A stretch of DNA of 16,553 nucleotides from NCBI GenBank assembly GCA_029934165.1, contig JAOZMU010000018.1, forward strand, positions 1 to 16,553. The letters are read 5' to 3'. The DNA is from Bacteroidales bacterium (GTDB lineage: Bacteria; Bacteroidota; Bacteroidia; Bacteroidales; JAOZMU01). The notes beneath the pieces are model-generated. The model had not been told where the DNA came from. It was given only the letters and a program-made list of their open reading frames with translations, and did no database searches. Below, one piece after another: positions 8,450-16,495 of the stretch (the stretch's first letter is position 1; each line of letters begins with the position of its first letter). The position numbers were made by a program, and so were the translations under genes.

Positions 8450-10465
8450 TTATTGAGCAATAGATTCAGTATCGACTAAAATCATCATAGAAATAGGCAA
8501 AACAAAAACTTTTTCGTCGGTTATTGTTCGGACTCCCTTCTCATTTATCAAATAATCTGTCGCTACAATTGTCCAGTCTCCCTTTGGAATACGGACTTTC
8601 ATATCTTTTTCGTTAGCATTATAAACAACAATTATTTTTCCCCACAAATCGCCATTCGCATTGTCATTAATCTGAAAACCAACAATATTTGAAGATTGAA
8701 AATCAAGAAAAGACAAATGTTTTTGCACCATTTTGGCAGACGGCATACGAAACGCTGAATGCTTTAATCGTATGTTTATCAGCGTTTTAGTGTAATCAAA
8801 TATTTGTTTATTGTCAAATTTCCACTTCCAATTTATTTGGTTTATGCTGTCAGACGATTTATACGAATTATGCTCACCATATTTCGACCGCAACATCTCG
8901 ACACCAGAATGTAAAAAAGGGATTCCTTGCGCTGTCAGCACAATGGCGGTGCTGAGTTTGTGCATATTTTCAAGATTATGCCTCGATGTCAGCCTGTTAG
9001 AGATTTTTAATTTGTCCCAAAGTGTATTATTATCGTGGCACGAAACATAATTTATCGACTGTAACGGGCTGTTTGCCCATGCTGAATTTGAGTAATTTAC
9101 CTTCGCGAAATCTATTTGCGAATGCGTAATTCCACCCACAACACCAAAACGTACACTTTGCTCCATATTTGATTTTGCACTGACAAAACCACGCTCTTTA
9201 ACGTGCGACCAATGCCCTTTTACAGCATCGCGAAGGTCATCGTTGAAAGCTGCTACTCCGCTGATTTTGTTAATGTTAGCTTTTACTGCGCGGTCGTTTT
9301 CGGGAAAAGGCGATGTTCCAGCAGCCCAGCCCTCACCATAAACCAAAATAGTTGGGTCGATTTTATCCAGAGCTGCACGAATTTCCTTCATCGTTTCAAT
9401 ATCGTGAATTCCCATTAAATCGAACCGAAAACCATCAATGTGATACTCTGTTGCCCAGAATGTTACCGATTCTACAATAAACCGACGAACCATTTCGCGC
9501 TCTGAGGCAATTTCATTTCCACAACCCGATGCGTCTGAAAAACAACCATTTGCATCTTGTCGATAAAAATAGTTTGGAACTATTTGATTGAAAACAGATT
9601 TTTCAGTCGCACTAGTATGATTATAAACAACATCTATAACTACGCGGATATTATTTTTGTGTAATTTTTGCACCATTTGCTTCAGCTCGCAAATACGCAC
9701 ATCGCCAGCGTAGGCATCTGTTGCGTATGAGCCTTCGGGTACGTTGTAATTTTGCGGGTCGTAACCCCAATTATATTGAGCTTTTTGTGGTTGAGCTTCG
9801 TCTATGGTTGCAAAATCAAAAATAGGCAATAGGTGTAAGTGTGTTATACCCAGTTCTTTCAAGTGGCTAAGTCCCGTTTTTTCTTTGTTGGGTCCTGTTG
9901 TATTTTCTTCTGTCAGACCAAGAAATTTACCTCTGTTTTTAATGCCAGAATTTTTGTGCATCGTCAAATCGCGAATATGCGCTTCGTAAATGATAGTATC
10001 GGCAAATGACAGTAATTCAGGACGTTGGTCGAGATTCCAATCTTTTGGATTTGTTGTCTCAATGTCAATTATCGCGCCCCTTTTGCCGTTTACACCGACA
10101 GCTTTTGCGGTGTAATCTGGTACTTCGAGAAGCCAAGTTGTACCAACTCGTATTTGAAAAGTATAAAATTTTCCAAGATAGTAACCTTCTAACGTTATTG
10201 ACCATAAGCCATTTTCAGCAAACGATAAATTGTATGTTTCTGTTGCTTTTCCACCAGTACTTTTTTCATAAACCCTGATTTTCACCTCATTGGCAGTCGG
10301 CGACCATAAGCGACATTTCGTAGATTTTGGGCTATAAAAAACACCCAAATCTTCATCATAGACAGGATATTCACGAAATCTATCAAACGTTATATTGCCT
10401 TGACGTATAATGCGTGGTAAATTTTCAGTACTTTCTTTTTTGTTTGTTTTATCGCTCTTAGTCAT
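8450..10465 (-). CDS. pulA: Type I pullulanase (GH13 debranching enzyme)
   Basis: A 671-residue enzyme that hydrolyses alpha-1,6 branches in pullulan, glycogen or amylopectin fragments. Numbering from the chosen ATG, an N-terminal CBM48-like beta domain spans about 35-135. It is followed by the GH13 barrel with the type I pullulanase signature YNWGYDP (231-237), DVVYNHT (278-284), GFRFDLMGIHD with nucleophile Asp349, YGEGW with acid/base Glu378, and SCHDNN with His477-Asp478. A C-terminal beta domain follows. There is no signal peptide, so it should act in the cytoplasm on imported alpha-glucan or stored glycogen. An in-frame TTG at 10525 would add 20 residues, but the ATG at 10465 is preferred because the extension is unconserved-looking and the stronger codon lies just before the low-complexity leader. 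The length fits cytoplasmic type I enzymes. It is transcribed convergently with the ATPase gene and 161 bases after the flavoprotein gene. Confidence 0.95.
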   Translation of the reverse strand: MTKSDKTNKKESTENLPRIIRQGNITFDRFREYPVYDEDLGVFYSPKSTKCRLWSPTANEVKIRVYEKSTGGKATETYNLSFAENGLWSITLEGYYLGKFYTFQIRVGTTWLLEVPDYTAKAVGVNGKRGAIIDIETTNPKDWNLDQRPELLSFADTIIYEAHIRDLTMHKNSGIKNRGKFLGLTEENTTGPNKEKTGLSHLKELGITHLHLLPIFDFATIDEAQPQKAQYNWGYDPQNYNVPEGSYATDAYAGDVRICELKQMVQKLHKNNIRVVIDVVYNHTSATEKSVFNQIVPNYFYRQDANGCFSDASGCGNEIASEREMVRRFIVESVTFWATEYHIDGFRFDLMGIHDIETMKEIRAALDKIDPTILVYGEGWAAGTSPFPENDRAVKANINKISGVAAFNDDLRDAVKGHWSHVKERGFVSAKSNMEQSVRFGVVGGITHSQIDFAKVNYSNSAWANSPLQSINYVSCHDNNTLWDKLKISNRLTSRHNLENMHKLSTAIVLTAQGIPFLHSGVEMLRSKYGEHNSYKSSDSINQINWKWKFDNKQIFDYTKTLINIRLKHSAFRMPSAKMVQKHLSFLDFQSSNIVGFQINDNANGDLWGKIIVVYNANEKDMKVRIPKGDWTIVATDYLINEKGVRTITDEKVFVLPISMMILVDTESIAQ

Positions 10466-10626
10466 GGTGGAAAATATAGTTAAATTAATTTGACAGCGTT
10501 TTTTATACGTTGACGAATGAATCAAAATAAGTAAAAAGTGTAATTGGCATAAAATTATATGTGCCTTATATTCAAGTAAATAATCATCGAAAAGTGTCGT
10601 TTATTTTGCACATCTACATATAAAAC

Positions 10627-11262
10627 TTATCTTACAAAATTAGTGTGAACCTTGCGCTCTCTTTCTGGAGTTTTAATGCCTTCTTTACTGTTTTCTATAA
10701 CTTTCATTATCCATGCCATATTTCGACCAAGTGTTTTCATAATTTGCACACCTTCAGCATCTTGTAGCACTTGACCAGGAGTAGCTCCATGAATTACATT
10801 CCAATAATTAGACGTTGCGATAACCATTTCGGAATAGTTGAGGTAGTTATTCAACTCGTTGAAAGCCGGCATTCCGCCAGAACGCCGTACCGCAACTAAA
10901 CCTGCCCCGACTTTGTGCCGAAACATTCCGCTGTTGCCACCAGAAACATAAAAAGCTCTGTCGAGAAACGATTTTAATGTTGCGCTAATAGCCGCATAAT
11001 GCACTGGCGAACCGATAATTATTCCATCGGCGTTTTTCATTTTCTGAATCCACTCGTTTACATTGTCATCGGGTAAAACGCATTTTTCATCGCGGTTTTT
11101 TGTACAACGGTAGCAGGCTGCGCAACCACGTATTATTTTGTTTCCAACTTGAACAATTTCCGTTTCAATGCCCTCATTTTCAAGTTCATCAGTAACCAAT
11201 TTTATTGCGTGAAACGTATTCCCTTCTTTATGTGGGCTTCCGTTAATAGCTAATATTTTCAT
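10627..11262 (-). CDS. Flavodoxin-fold NAD(P)H-dependent FMN reductase / iron-sulfur flavoprotein-like
   Basis: A 211-residue protein with a flavodoxin-like fold. The N-terminal FMN phosphate loop is INGSPHKEGNT (residues 6-16). A second FMN-contact segment, GIIIGSPVHYAAISATLKSF, starts near residue 80. Between them is a cysteine cluster, Cys47-x2-Cys50-x2-Cys53-x7-Cys61, which matches the spacing CX2CX2CX4-7C that binds a 4Fe-4S cluster in the archaeal/bacterial iron-sulfur flavoprotein (Isf) family. The complete cluster suggests an electron-transfer flavoprotein rather than a plain quinone or azo reductase, possibly helping against oxygen or peroxide in an anaerobe (inference from the family). 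It lies 90 bases after the MBL-fold gene on the same strand. No terminator is seen between them, so co-transcription is possible. The electron donor and acceptor are unknown. Confidence 0.87.
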   Translation of the reverse strand: MKILAINGSPHKEGNTFHAIKLVTDELENEGIETEIVQVGNKIIRGCAACYRCTKNRDEKCVLPDDNVNEWIQKMKNADGIIIGSPVHYAAISATLKSFLDRAFYVSGGNSGMFRHKVGAGLVAVRRSGGMPAFNELNNYLNYSEMVIATSNYWNVIHGATPGQVLQDAEGVQIMKTLGRNMAWIMKVIENSKEGIKTPERERKVHTNFVR

Positions 11263-11352
11263 AATTATAATTGTCTTTTGTAAAACTCTTGGGCATTAAA
11301 AAATAAATTCAAAAACTGCCTGTAAAATCTAAAAGTAGTAGTTTCTGAAATC

Positions 11353-12189
11353 TTAAATATCCTTGATTGTCAGCTTTTTATCCAGTACAAGACCTTTTTC
11401 AGAATCCGTCAGTGTGCAACACTCAGTGGCTATGTCGTGCTGAAGAAATAACACATAATTATTGGCATGAATTTCTTTTAACATTTTCGCCTTTTCTTCC
11501 AACGTTTTTAGCGGGTGCATATCGTATGCCATCACATAAGGAAGTTTTATGTGTGCCGAAAGAGGCAGTAAATCTGCGCCAAAAACCACTGTTTGTTTTG
11601 GAGTGTGAACAATCGGAACTATTTGTCCAGCAGTGTGTCCGTGAAAAAAACGAAGCTCAACGCCGGGAAATAATTCGCCTTCGTTTTCGACTAACGACAG
11701 TTGCCTATATTCCTGAATTGGCATAAAATTTTCTAAAAGAAACGATGCTTTTTCGCGAGCGTTTGGTTTTGTGGCGGTTTCCCATTGTAGCTTGCTGATG
11801 TGATATGTAGCATTCGGAAAGGCTGTTACCAATTTATTATCCTTGTCGTAAACCACGCTACCGCCACAATGGTCAAAGTGTAAGTGTGTGTGTATCACGT
11901 CTGTAATGTCTTCTGGCTTGTATCCAACTTCTGCCAACGACGAAATCAACGATGCTTTACCATTTCGGTAATAGTGCCGAAAAAACTTCTCGCTTTGTTT
12001 GTTGCCTATACCTGTGTCGATGAGTATTTTTTGCTCGCCACAATCAATTAACATAGAGCGAATTGCAAGGTTGCATTGGTTTTTTTCGTCTGCCGGATAA
12101 ATTTTCTGCCAAATCACCTTCGGGACAACGCCAAACATAGCACCGCCGTCGATGTAAAAATTTCCTGTTTCAATAGAGAATAGTTTCAT
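11353..12189 (-). CDS. Metallo-beta-lactamase-fold hydrolase (N-acyl-homoserine-lactonase-like)
   Basis: A 278-residue cytoplasmic protein with the MBL metal-binding set complete: His102-x-His104-x-Asp106-His107 in HTHLHFDHCGG, His185 in FHGHTAG, Asp206 in FGADLLP and His251 in LQHD. It should bind two metal ions and hydrolyse an ester, lactone or thioester bond. The overall length, the position of the HxHxDH motif near residue 100 and the FHGHTxGQ motif are those of the branch that also contains AiiA-like lactonases. That branch is broad, so quorum-quenching activity should not be assumed. There is no beta-lactamase-specific feature and no signal peptide. It is the first gene of the minus-strand block and starts 60 bases from one copy of the 58-bp inverted repeat, so its promoter lies in or near that region. 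Confidence 0.9.
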   Translation of the reverse strand: MKLFSIETGNFYIDGGAMFGVVPKVIWQKIYPADEKNQCNLAIRSMLIDCGEQKILIDTGIGNKQSEKFFRHYYRNGKASLISSLAEVGYKPEDITDVIHTHLHFDHCGGSVVYDKDNKLVTAFPNATYHISKLQWETATKPNAREKASFLLENFMPIQEYRQLSLVENEGELFPGVELRFFHGHTAGQIVPIVHTPKQTVVFGADLLPLSAHIKLPYVMAYDMHPLKTLEEKAKMLKEIHANNYVLFLQHDIATECCTLTDSEKGLVLDKKLTIKDI

Positions 12190-12249
12190 TATTTAATATT
12201 TAAGTGCATTAGTAATGGAAAATTAATAATTAATAATTTTGCTTACGCC

Positions 12250-12307
12250 TGATTTAGTTTTAGTTAGGAATTTTAATGGCTTACTTTATTAAATTCATTT
12301 TACTAAG
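12250..12307 (+). repeat. 58-bp inverted repeat, left copy
   Basis: This stretch is the reverse complement of 16496-16553 with 57 of 58 positions identical; the only difference is 12303 against 16500. Similarity stops sharply after 12307. It starts TGATTTAGTTTTAGTTAGG. It lies between divergent genes and carries no coding signal. Confidence 0.92.
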
Positions 12308-12455
12308 TTAATTCAACTTGAATATTCTACCAAATTATTGGAGCTAAAGTTTTTGCCATAAAAATTGGTGTATATAAATTGACGATACTTTTCGTCTTGA
12401 TATCGACATGACTACAAAAATTTTCAGAAATACGAAATAATAAATTTTGAATTTG

Positions 12456-12463
12456 TATCTTTA
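12456..12463 (+). promoter_or_regulatory. Possible Bacteroidota -7 promoter element of yebC
   Basis: TATCTTTA matches 7 of 8 positions of the Bacteroidota -7 consensus TAnnTTTG and lies 85 bases before the yebC start. No convincing -33 TTG box is found at the usual distance, so this is a weak call. The same octamer occurs upstream of pdxA. Confidence 0.35.
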
Positions 12464-12548
12464 CCGCTCTTAGGTAAAAACGAATTTGACTTACGTAACA
12501 CAAAAAACAATGTAAGTAATTGTATATTAACGTTTAAAACACAAATAT

Positions 12549-13292
12549 ATGTCGGGACATAGTAAGTGGTCAACAATCAAACGTAAAAAAGGAGCTTTAG
12601 ATGCAAAGCGATCTAAGGTTTTCTCGAAAATTATTAAAGAAATAATGATAGCTGTCAAAGAGGGCGATGCAGACCCAGAAGCAAATCCTCGGTTAAGGCT
12701 TGCTATTCAGAACGCTAAGGGCGCAAATATGCCTAAAGACAACATCGAAAGAGCCATCAAAAAAGCTAACACAGATACTGCAAGTCTTGATGAAGTAACT
12801 TTTGAGGGTTATGGTCCGGGAGGCGTTGCTTTTTTTGTTGAATGCCTATCTGACAATAACTTACGGACTGTTGGGAATATTCGCGCTATTTTTAACAAAC
12901 GAAACGGAAGCCTCGGAAAAAATGGGTCGTTGAGCTTTTTGTTTGATAGAAAAGGCGTTTTCACTATTCCGAAAGGCGATTTAGACCAAGATGAACTCGA
13001 ACTCGAACTTATAGATGGTGGTGCTGAGGACGTTAGCTTTGAAGATGACGTGATAATTGTTACGACAGCGTTAGAGGATTTCGGGGCAATGCAAAAAAAA
13101 CTTGAAGAATTGAAAATCGAAGCCGAAAATGCTACACTTGAGCGTATTCCGAACACAACAACGCAAACGGACATTGATTCTGCAAAATCTATCATGAAAA
13201 TGACAGATGCTTTTGAGGAAGATGACGATGTTCAGAATGTTTTTCACAACATGGAATTGACAGACGAACTCATGGAAGCACTTGCAGAATAA
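12549..13292 (+). CDS. yebC: YebC/PmpR/TACO1 family protein
   Basis: A 247-residue protein, essentially the same length as E. coli YebC. The family hallmark MSGHSKWSTIKRKKGALDAK opens it. The core motifs NPRLRLAIQNAKGANMPKDN and EGYGPGGVAFFVECLSDN follow, then FNKRNGSLGKNGSLSFLF and an acidic C-terminal tail ending in MELTDELMEALAE. Family members have been described as DNA-binding transcriptional regulators (PmpR) and, for mitochondrial TACO1 and some bacterial members, as ribosome-associated translation factors. Which role applies here cannot be decided from sequence. It stands alone between its own promoter region and a hairpin terminator. Confidence 0.97.
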   Translation: MSGHSKWSTIKRKKGALDAKRSKVFSKIIKEIMIAVKEGDADPEANPRLRLAIQNAKGANMPKDNIERAIKKANTDTASLDEVTFEGYGPGGVAFFVECLSDNNLRTVGNIRAIFNKRNGSLGKNGSLSFLFDRKGVFTIPKGDLDQDELELELIDGGAEDVSFEDDVIIVTTALEDFGAMQKKLEELKIEAENATLERIPNTTTQTDIDSAKSIMKMTDAFEEDDDVQNVFHNMELTDELMEALAE

Positions 13293-13436
13293 CGCCTAAA
13301 TTTATAATTTTTTTCCTTAGAACAAAGATAAAATTAACATATACCATTATTTACTGTTTGTGGCTGATTTTCAGTCAAATAGTAAATAATTGTCTCAATA
13401 TTAAAAAATGCAGGGCATTTAGTTTGTTTATTACGG

Positions 13437-13462
13437 AAAACATTGCTTTGGCGATGTTTTTT
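13437..13462 (+). terminator. Hairpin terminator between yebC and pepA
   Basis: AAAACATTGC pairs with GCGATGTTTT across a TTTG loop, giving a 10-bp stem with one G-T wobble and a run of six T at 13457-13462. It lies about 145 bases after the yebC stop codon. Confidence 0.65.
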
Positions 13463-13501
13463 CGTTTATTGGTGATTATCAATACAAAACTATTTTTTAT
13501 A

Positions 13502-13524
13502 AAAAGCACCTTGTGCTTACTTTT
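13502..13524 (+). terminator. Small second hairpin upstream of pepA
   Basis: AAGCAC (13504-13509) and GTGCTT (13513-13518) form a tight 6-bp stem with a 3-base CTT loop, preceded by A5 and followed by ACTTTTATTT. It could back up the terminator 40 bases upstream or sit in the pepA leader. It is short enough that chance is possible. Confidence 0.35.
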
Positions 13525-13554
13525 ATTTAATTGTAAATTTTAAACTATAATTAT

Positions 13555-15003
13555 ATGAATAAATTATTATATAAATCGACTACAATACCAGAAAATACTA
13601 CGATTATCGTTGCTGCACCTGTTGATGCAAAATGGTCGGATTTTGGTTTTAATAACACCGAAGTTGCGTATATCGAAAAATCGGTAGCACAAAAACTTCC
13701 ATTCGTTCCGATAAACAGGTACGATTATTTTCTTTTCATAATAGCCTATGACTCAAACCTTAGCGATAATAAGTTGAATGAGTTTTTACGAAAAAAAGCT
13801 CATGCTCTTCAAAAACCATTAAATTGGCATAAAGTCGAAACTATTTGCTTGCGTGTCCAAGACGACAACGAGAATGGTTTACTTTCGTTAGCCGAGGGGT
13901 TTGCGCTTAGTAATTATCAGTTTACAAAATATTTTAAAGAGAAAGCAAAAAAAGAAAATTCGCTTTCCAAAATTATAATGTATTCTCCTGAGCTAAAAGA
14001 TGATAAAGTAGTTGAGTTAAACCAAATTATAGAATCTGTTTATTACTGTCGCGATTTGGTAAACGAGCCAGCTTCTGCCGTAAATCCGTTGACGCTTGCA
14101 GCTTCGGCATCGGAAACTTGCACAAAACATGGTTGTAGCGTACAAATTTTGGGCGAGCAAAAATTGCGTAGCCTTCGTATGAATGGACTTTTAACTGTTG
14201 GAAAAGGAAGCCCACAATCGCCGACTTTCACTATTATTGAATGGAAACCAGAAAATGCAATTAACAAAAAGCCAATTGTGCTTGTTGGAAAAGGAATAAC
14301 CTTTGACACAGGCGGTTATAGCCTCAAAACAGGAGGTTTTATGAAAAATATGAAATGCGACATGAGCGGAGCAGCTGTTGTTATTTCGACACTTAAAACG
14401 GTGGCAATGAGTAAAATGCCACTTCATATTATTGGTTTAGTACCAGCTGCCGGAAATCATATTTCTTCAAACTCCTATACCGTAGACGAAATTATCAAAA
14501 TGCACAATGGCACAACCGTTGAAGTTATAAATACCGATGCCGAAGGACGATTAATTCTGGCAGATGCTTTAAGTTATGCGAAAAAATACGAGCCAGAATT
14601 GGTAATAGATATTGCTACACTGACAGGTGCAGCACTTCGCGCAATCGGGGAATTGGCTGCCGTTTTCATGGGAAATGGCAACGAAAAAACTGCCAACGCT
14701 TTGCTTCAAAGTGGCGAAAAAACTTACGAAAGATTGGTGCGTTTCCCGCTTTTTGAGGAGTTTGCAGAAGAACTCAAATCGCCAATTGCCGACATGAAAA
14801 ACCTTGGCGGACCAGACGCAGGCGCAAGTCTTGCCGGAAAATTCCTCGAACATTTTACCGATTATCCATGGTTTCATATCGACATTGCAGGACCAGCCTT
14901 TACCACAAAAGAGAAAAACTATCAAGGTATTGGAGGTACCGGCTTTGGGGTTAGGCTCATGTTCGATTTTCTTAAAAATTATTGCACATCTAAGACGCAA
15001 TAA
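13555..15003 (+). CDS. pepA: Leucyl aminopeptidase, M17 family
   Basis: A 482-residue metallopeptidase that removes N-terminal residues from peptides in the cytoplasm. The C-terminal catalytic domain is complete. Two-metal ligands are Lys246 in LVGKG, Asp251 in TFDTGG, Asp269 in KCDMSG, and Asp328 and Glu330 in the family signature NTDAEGRL. The catalytic Lys258 (SLKTG) and Arg332 are present. The N-terminal third (residues 1-150) is the variable regulatory/oligomerisation domain and diverges strongly from well-known members, as is usual. Family members form hexamers and need Mn or Zn. The ATG at 13555 is preceded by an AT-rich leader without a Shine-Dalgarno sequence. The stop codon lies within the left arm of the downstream hairpin. 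Confidence 0.96.
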   Translation: MNKLLYKSTTIPENTTIIVAAPVDAKWSDFGFNNTEVAYIEKSVAQKLPFVPINRYDYFLFIIAYDSNLSDNKLNEFLRKKAHALQKPLNWHKVETICLRVQDDNENGLLSLAEGFALSNYQFTKYFKEKAKKENSLSKIIMYSPELKDDKVVELNQIIESVYYCRDLVNEPASAVNPLTLAASASETCTKHGCSVQILGEQKLRSLRMNGLLTVGKGSPQSPTFTIIEWKPENAINKKPIVLVGKGITFDTGGYSLKTGGFMKNMKCDMSGAAVVISTLKTVAMSKMPLHIIGLVPAAGNHISSNSYTVDEIIKMHNGTTVEVINTDAEGRLILADALSYAKKYEPELVIDIATLTGAALRAIGELAAVFMGNGNEKTANALLQSGEKTYERLVRFPLFEEFAEELKSPIADMKNLGGPDAGASLAGKFLEHFTDYPWFHIDIAGPAFTTKEKNYQGIGGTGFGVRLMFDFLKNYCTSKTQ

Positions 15004-15022
15004 ATAGTAATGTTTATTGCGT
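14995..15022 (+). terminator. Hairpin overlapping the pepA stop codon
   Basis: A perfect 10-bp inverted repeat (ACGCAATAAA / TTTATTGCGT) with an 8-base loop. The pepA TAA (15001-15003) is inside the left arm. The following sequence (AACTATCTTTATAATA) lacks a strong T-tract, so it may work mainly as a 3'-end stabiliser rather than an efficient terminator. Confidence 0.5.
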
Positions 15023-15025
15023 AAC

Positions 15026-15033
15026 TATCTTTA
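15026..15033 (+). promoter_or_regulatory. Possible Bacteroidota -7 promoter element of pdxA
   Basis: TATCTTTA, identical to the octamer upstream of yebC, lies 47 bases before the pdxA start and directly after the pepA hairpin. No clear -33 box is visible. Confidence 0.3.
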
Positions 15034-15080
15034 TAATAGAGACTAAGATTATGTTACTTATATCTTAAATTTAACCAGAA

Positions 15081-16148
15081 ATGGAAAACAAAATACGTGT
15101 CGGAATTACGCATGGCGACATAAATGGAATTAGCTACGAAATCATCATAAAAACATTTCTCGATTCTCGAATGTTAGATTTCTGTACACCAATAGTTTAC
15201 GGCTCTCCAAAAGTTGGAGCTTATCATCGTAAAACATTGAATATCAATAACTTCAACTTTAATCACATCAAAGATGCAACAGAGGCAGATGTAAAACGCG
15301 TCAACATAATTCATTGTGTTGACGATAATATTCGCGTAGAACTCGGAAAACCATCTGAAGAGGCAGGACTTGGTTCTTTTCAAGCTTTAGAAAAGGCTGT
15401 GGCGGATATGCACAGCGGATTGATTGACGTAATCGTTACAGCACCAATACAAAAGCATAACATACAGTCTGATAAGTTTAATTTTCCGGGACATACCGAA
15501 TATCTTGCCGATAGATTTAAAACAAAAAATGTCTTGATGTTGATGCTCAGTGAGCAGATTAAAATTGGTGTTTTGACTGGTCATGTGCCTCTCTCTGAGG
15601 TTTCTAAATATGTTACAGTTGAAAATATTATCGTAAAATTAAAAATCATAGAAGAGAGTTTGCGCATAGATTTTGGAGTACGCAAACCACGAATTGCTGT
15701 TTTTGGTCTCAACCCACATGCCGGCGATAATGGAGTAATCGGAATGGAAGAAAAAAATATCATAATTCCAGCACTCGAAGAAGCCAACAAAATGGGAATT
15801 ATTGCTCTTGGACCATATCCTGCCGATGGATTTTTCGGCTCCGCTTCGTTCAGAAATTTCGATGCAGTTTTAGCAATGTATCACGACCAAGGACTTGCAC
15901 CATTTAAGGCTCAAACATTTGATACTGGGGTTAATTACACCGCAGGCTTGCCTATTGTACGCACGTCGCCGGCTCATGGAACTGCGTATAAAATCGCGGG
16001 AAAAAACGAAGCTTCTGCCGATTCGTTTAGACAGGCTTTATACACAGCTTGCGATGTCTTTGAAAACCGCAAAATGTACAAGAAGATTACAGAAAATCCA
16101 CTCGTAAACCCTAAAGCACCAGTGCATTCATCGTACAGCAGACACTAA
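15081..16148 (+). CDS. pdxA: 4-hydroxythreonine-4-phosphate dehydrogenase
   Basis: A 355-residue NAD(P)-dependent enzyme that oxidises 4-phosphohydroxy-L-threonine in the DXP-dependent route to pyridoxal phosphate, feeding PdxJ. The visible family motifs are GITHGDINGI near the N-terminus, IVTAPIQK (118-125), NFPGHTEY with His138, LTGHVPLSEV (165-174), GLNPHAGDNG with His213, and MYHDQGLAPFK with His268. The three His residues correspond to the divalent-metal site known in E. coli PdxA. SPAHGTAY and GKNEASADSF follow near the C-terminus. The N-terminal segment differs from the proteobacterial GEPAGIGPE form, as expected for the Bacteroidota version. The gene is 77 bases after pepA with a hairpin between, so it may have its own promoter. 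Confidence 0.96.
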   Translation: MENKIRVGITHGDINGISYEIIIKTFLDSRMLDFCTPIVYGSPKVGAYHRKTLNINNFNFNHIKDATEADVKRVNIIHCVDDNIRVELGKPSEEAGLGSFQALEKAVADMHSGLIDVIVTAPIQKHNIQSDKFNFPGHTEYLADRFKTKNVLMLMLSEQIKIGVLTGHVPLSEVSKYVTVENIIVKLKIIEESLRIDFGVRKPRIAVFGLNPHAGDNGVIGMEEKNIIIPALEEANKMGIIALGPYPADGFFGSASFRNFDAVLAMYHDQGLAPFKAQTFDTGVNYTAGLPIVRTSPAHGTAYKIAGKNEASADSFRQALYTACDVFENRKMYKKITENPLVNPKAPVHSSYSRH

Positions 16149-16160
16149 CGCCACATTTTA

Positions 16161-16196
16161 TTGAGTAGAAAATTTAGCTTTAAATACTCAAGTTTT
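16161..16196 (+). terminator. Probable terminator after pdxA
   Basis: TTGAGTA (16161-16167) and TACTCAA (16185-16191) form a 7-bp stem with a 17-base AT-rich loop, followed by GTTTTATTG. It starts 12 bases after the pdxA stop codon. The stem is modest. Confidence 0.45.
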
Positions 16197-16319
16197 ATTG
16201 GCAATCCTTAAAAAAGACAGGATACAGGGTTGTTCATAAAAATCTACTTGCATTAAAAAAGCGTGATACGTATTTTTACAGGGCAGAAACAAAAACCTAA
16301 CAACAAACAGTTTTTTTAG
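16197..16319. other. Intergenic spacer without recognised features
   Basis: Between the pdxA terminator and the large foldback I see no coding sequence with codon-like structure, RNA gene or clear regulatory motif. It ends in a T7 run (16311-16317) that abuts the foldback. Confidence 0.5.
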
Positions 16320-16462
16320 GGCGGCTAAGTGGGCTTTCCGCTTGTAGTCGCCTTGTGGTTTGCGGTTTTGGAATCGGGTTTTAAGGAGCTTCCGTTGGTC
16401 GCTCTTAAAACCCGTCCAAAACACGCAAACCACTTCGGCAAGCTACCGCTACAATCCCCGCC
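16320..16462. repeat. Large imperfect foldback (about 140 nt)
   Basis: The core is a nearly perfect stem: 16355-16364 (GTGGTTTGCG) pairs with 16424-16433. It continues through 16365-16372 / 16415-16422 and 16375-16389 / 16401-16414, with only single or double base bulges, to an 11-base loop at 16390-16400. That gives over 30 base pairs. Outward, pairing resumes with 16350-16352 / 16437-16439, TTGTAG (16342-16347) / CTACAA (16449-16454) and GGCGG (16320-16324) / CCGCC (16458-16462). It is clearly richer in G and C than its surroundings. It lies directly before the right copy of the 58-bp repeat, and two smaller hairpins fill the space between (16465-16489 and 16486-16505, mutually exclusive). 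Confidence 0.85.
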
Positions 16463-16495
16463 GCAAAACGCCTTTGTAGCAAGCGTTTTAGTACT

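Larger units (their letters stand above)
12190..12548. other. Divergent intergenic region between MBL-fold gene and yebC
   Basis: A 359-base AT-rich gap holding divergent promoters by position. It contains the left copy of the 58-bp inverted repeat (12250-12307), a TAnnTTTG-like octamer at 12456-12463 for yebC, and a small dyad (ACTTAC at 12489-12494, GTAAGT at 12512-12517) in the presumed yebC leader. I see no open reading frame worth calling and no tRNA or riboswitch-like fold. Confidence 0.7.

Noticed and set aside
10466..10525. TTG start for pullulanase giving 20 extra residues
   Set aside because: The extension resembles translated intergenic sequence and a good in-frame ATG lies at 10465.
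11353..12189. Antibiotic-resistance beta-lactamase
   Set aside because: The metal motif is shared by the whole MBL fold; there is no signal peptide, and the sequence pattern points to lactonase-like hydrolases instead.
13358..13543. A 61-codon hydrophobic plus-strand open frame between yebC and pepA
   Set aside because: It contains the T-rich terminator hairpin, has no family resemblance and its hydrophobicity follows from T-rich sequence; probably chance.
16188..16433. An 81-codon minus-strand open frame running through the large foldback
   Set aside because: Its frame crosses both arms of the hairpin and has no recognisable domain; the palindrome is the better explanation.
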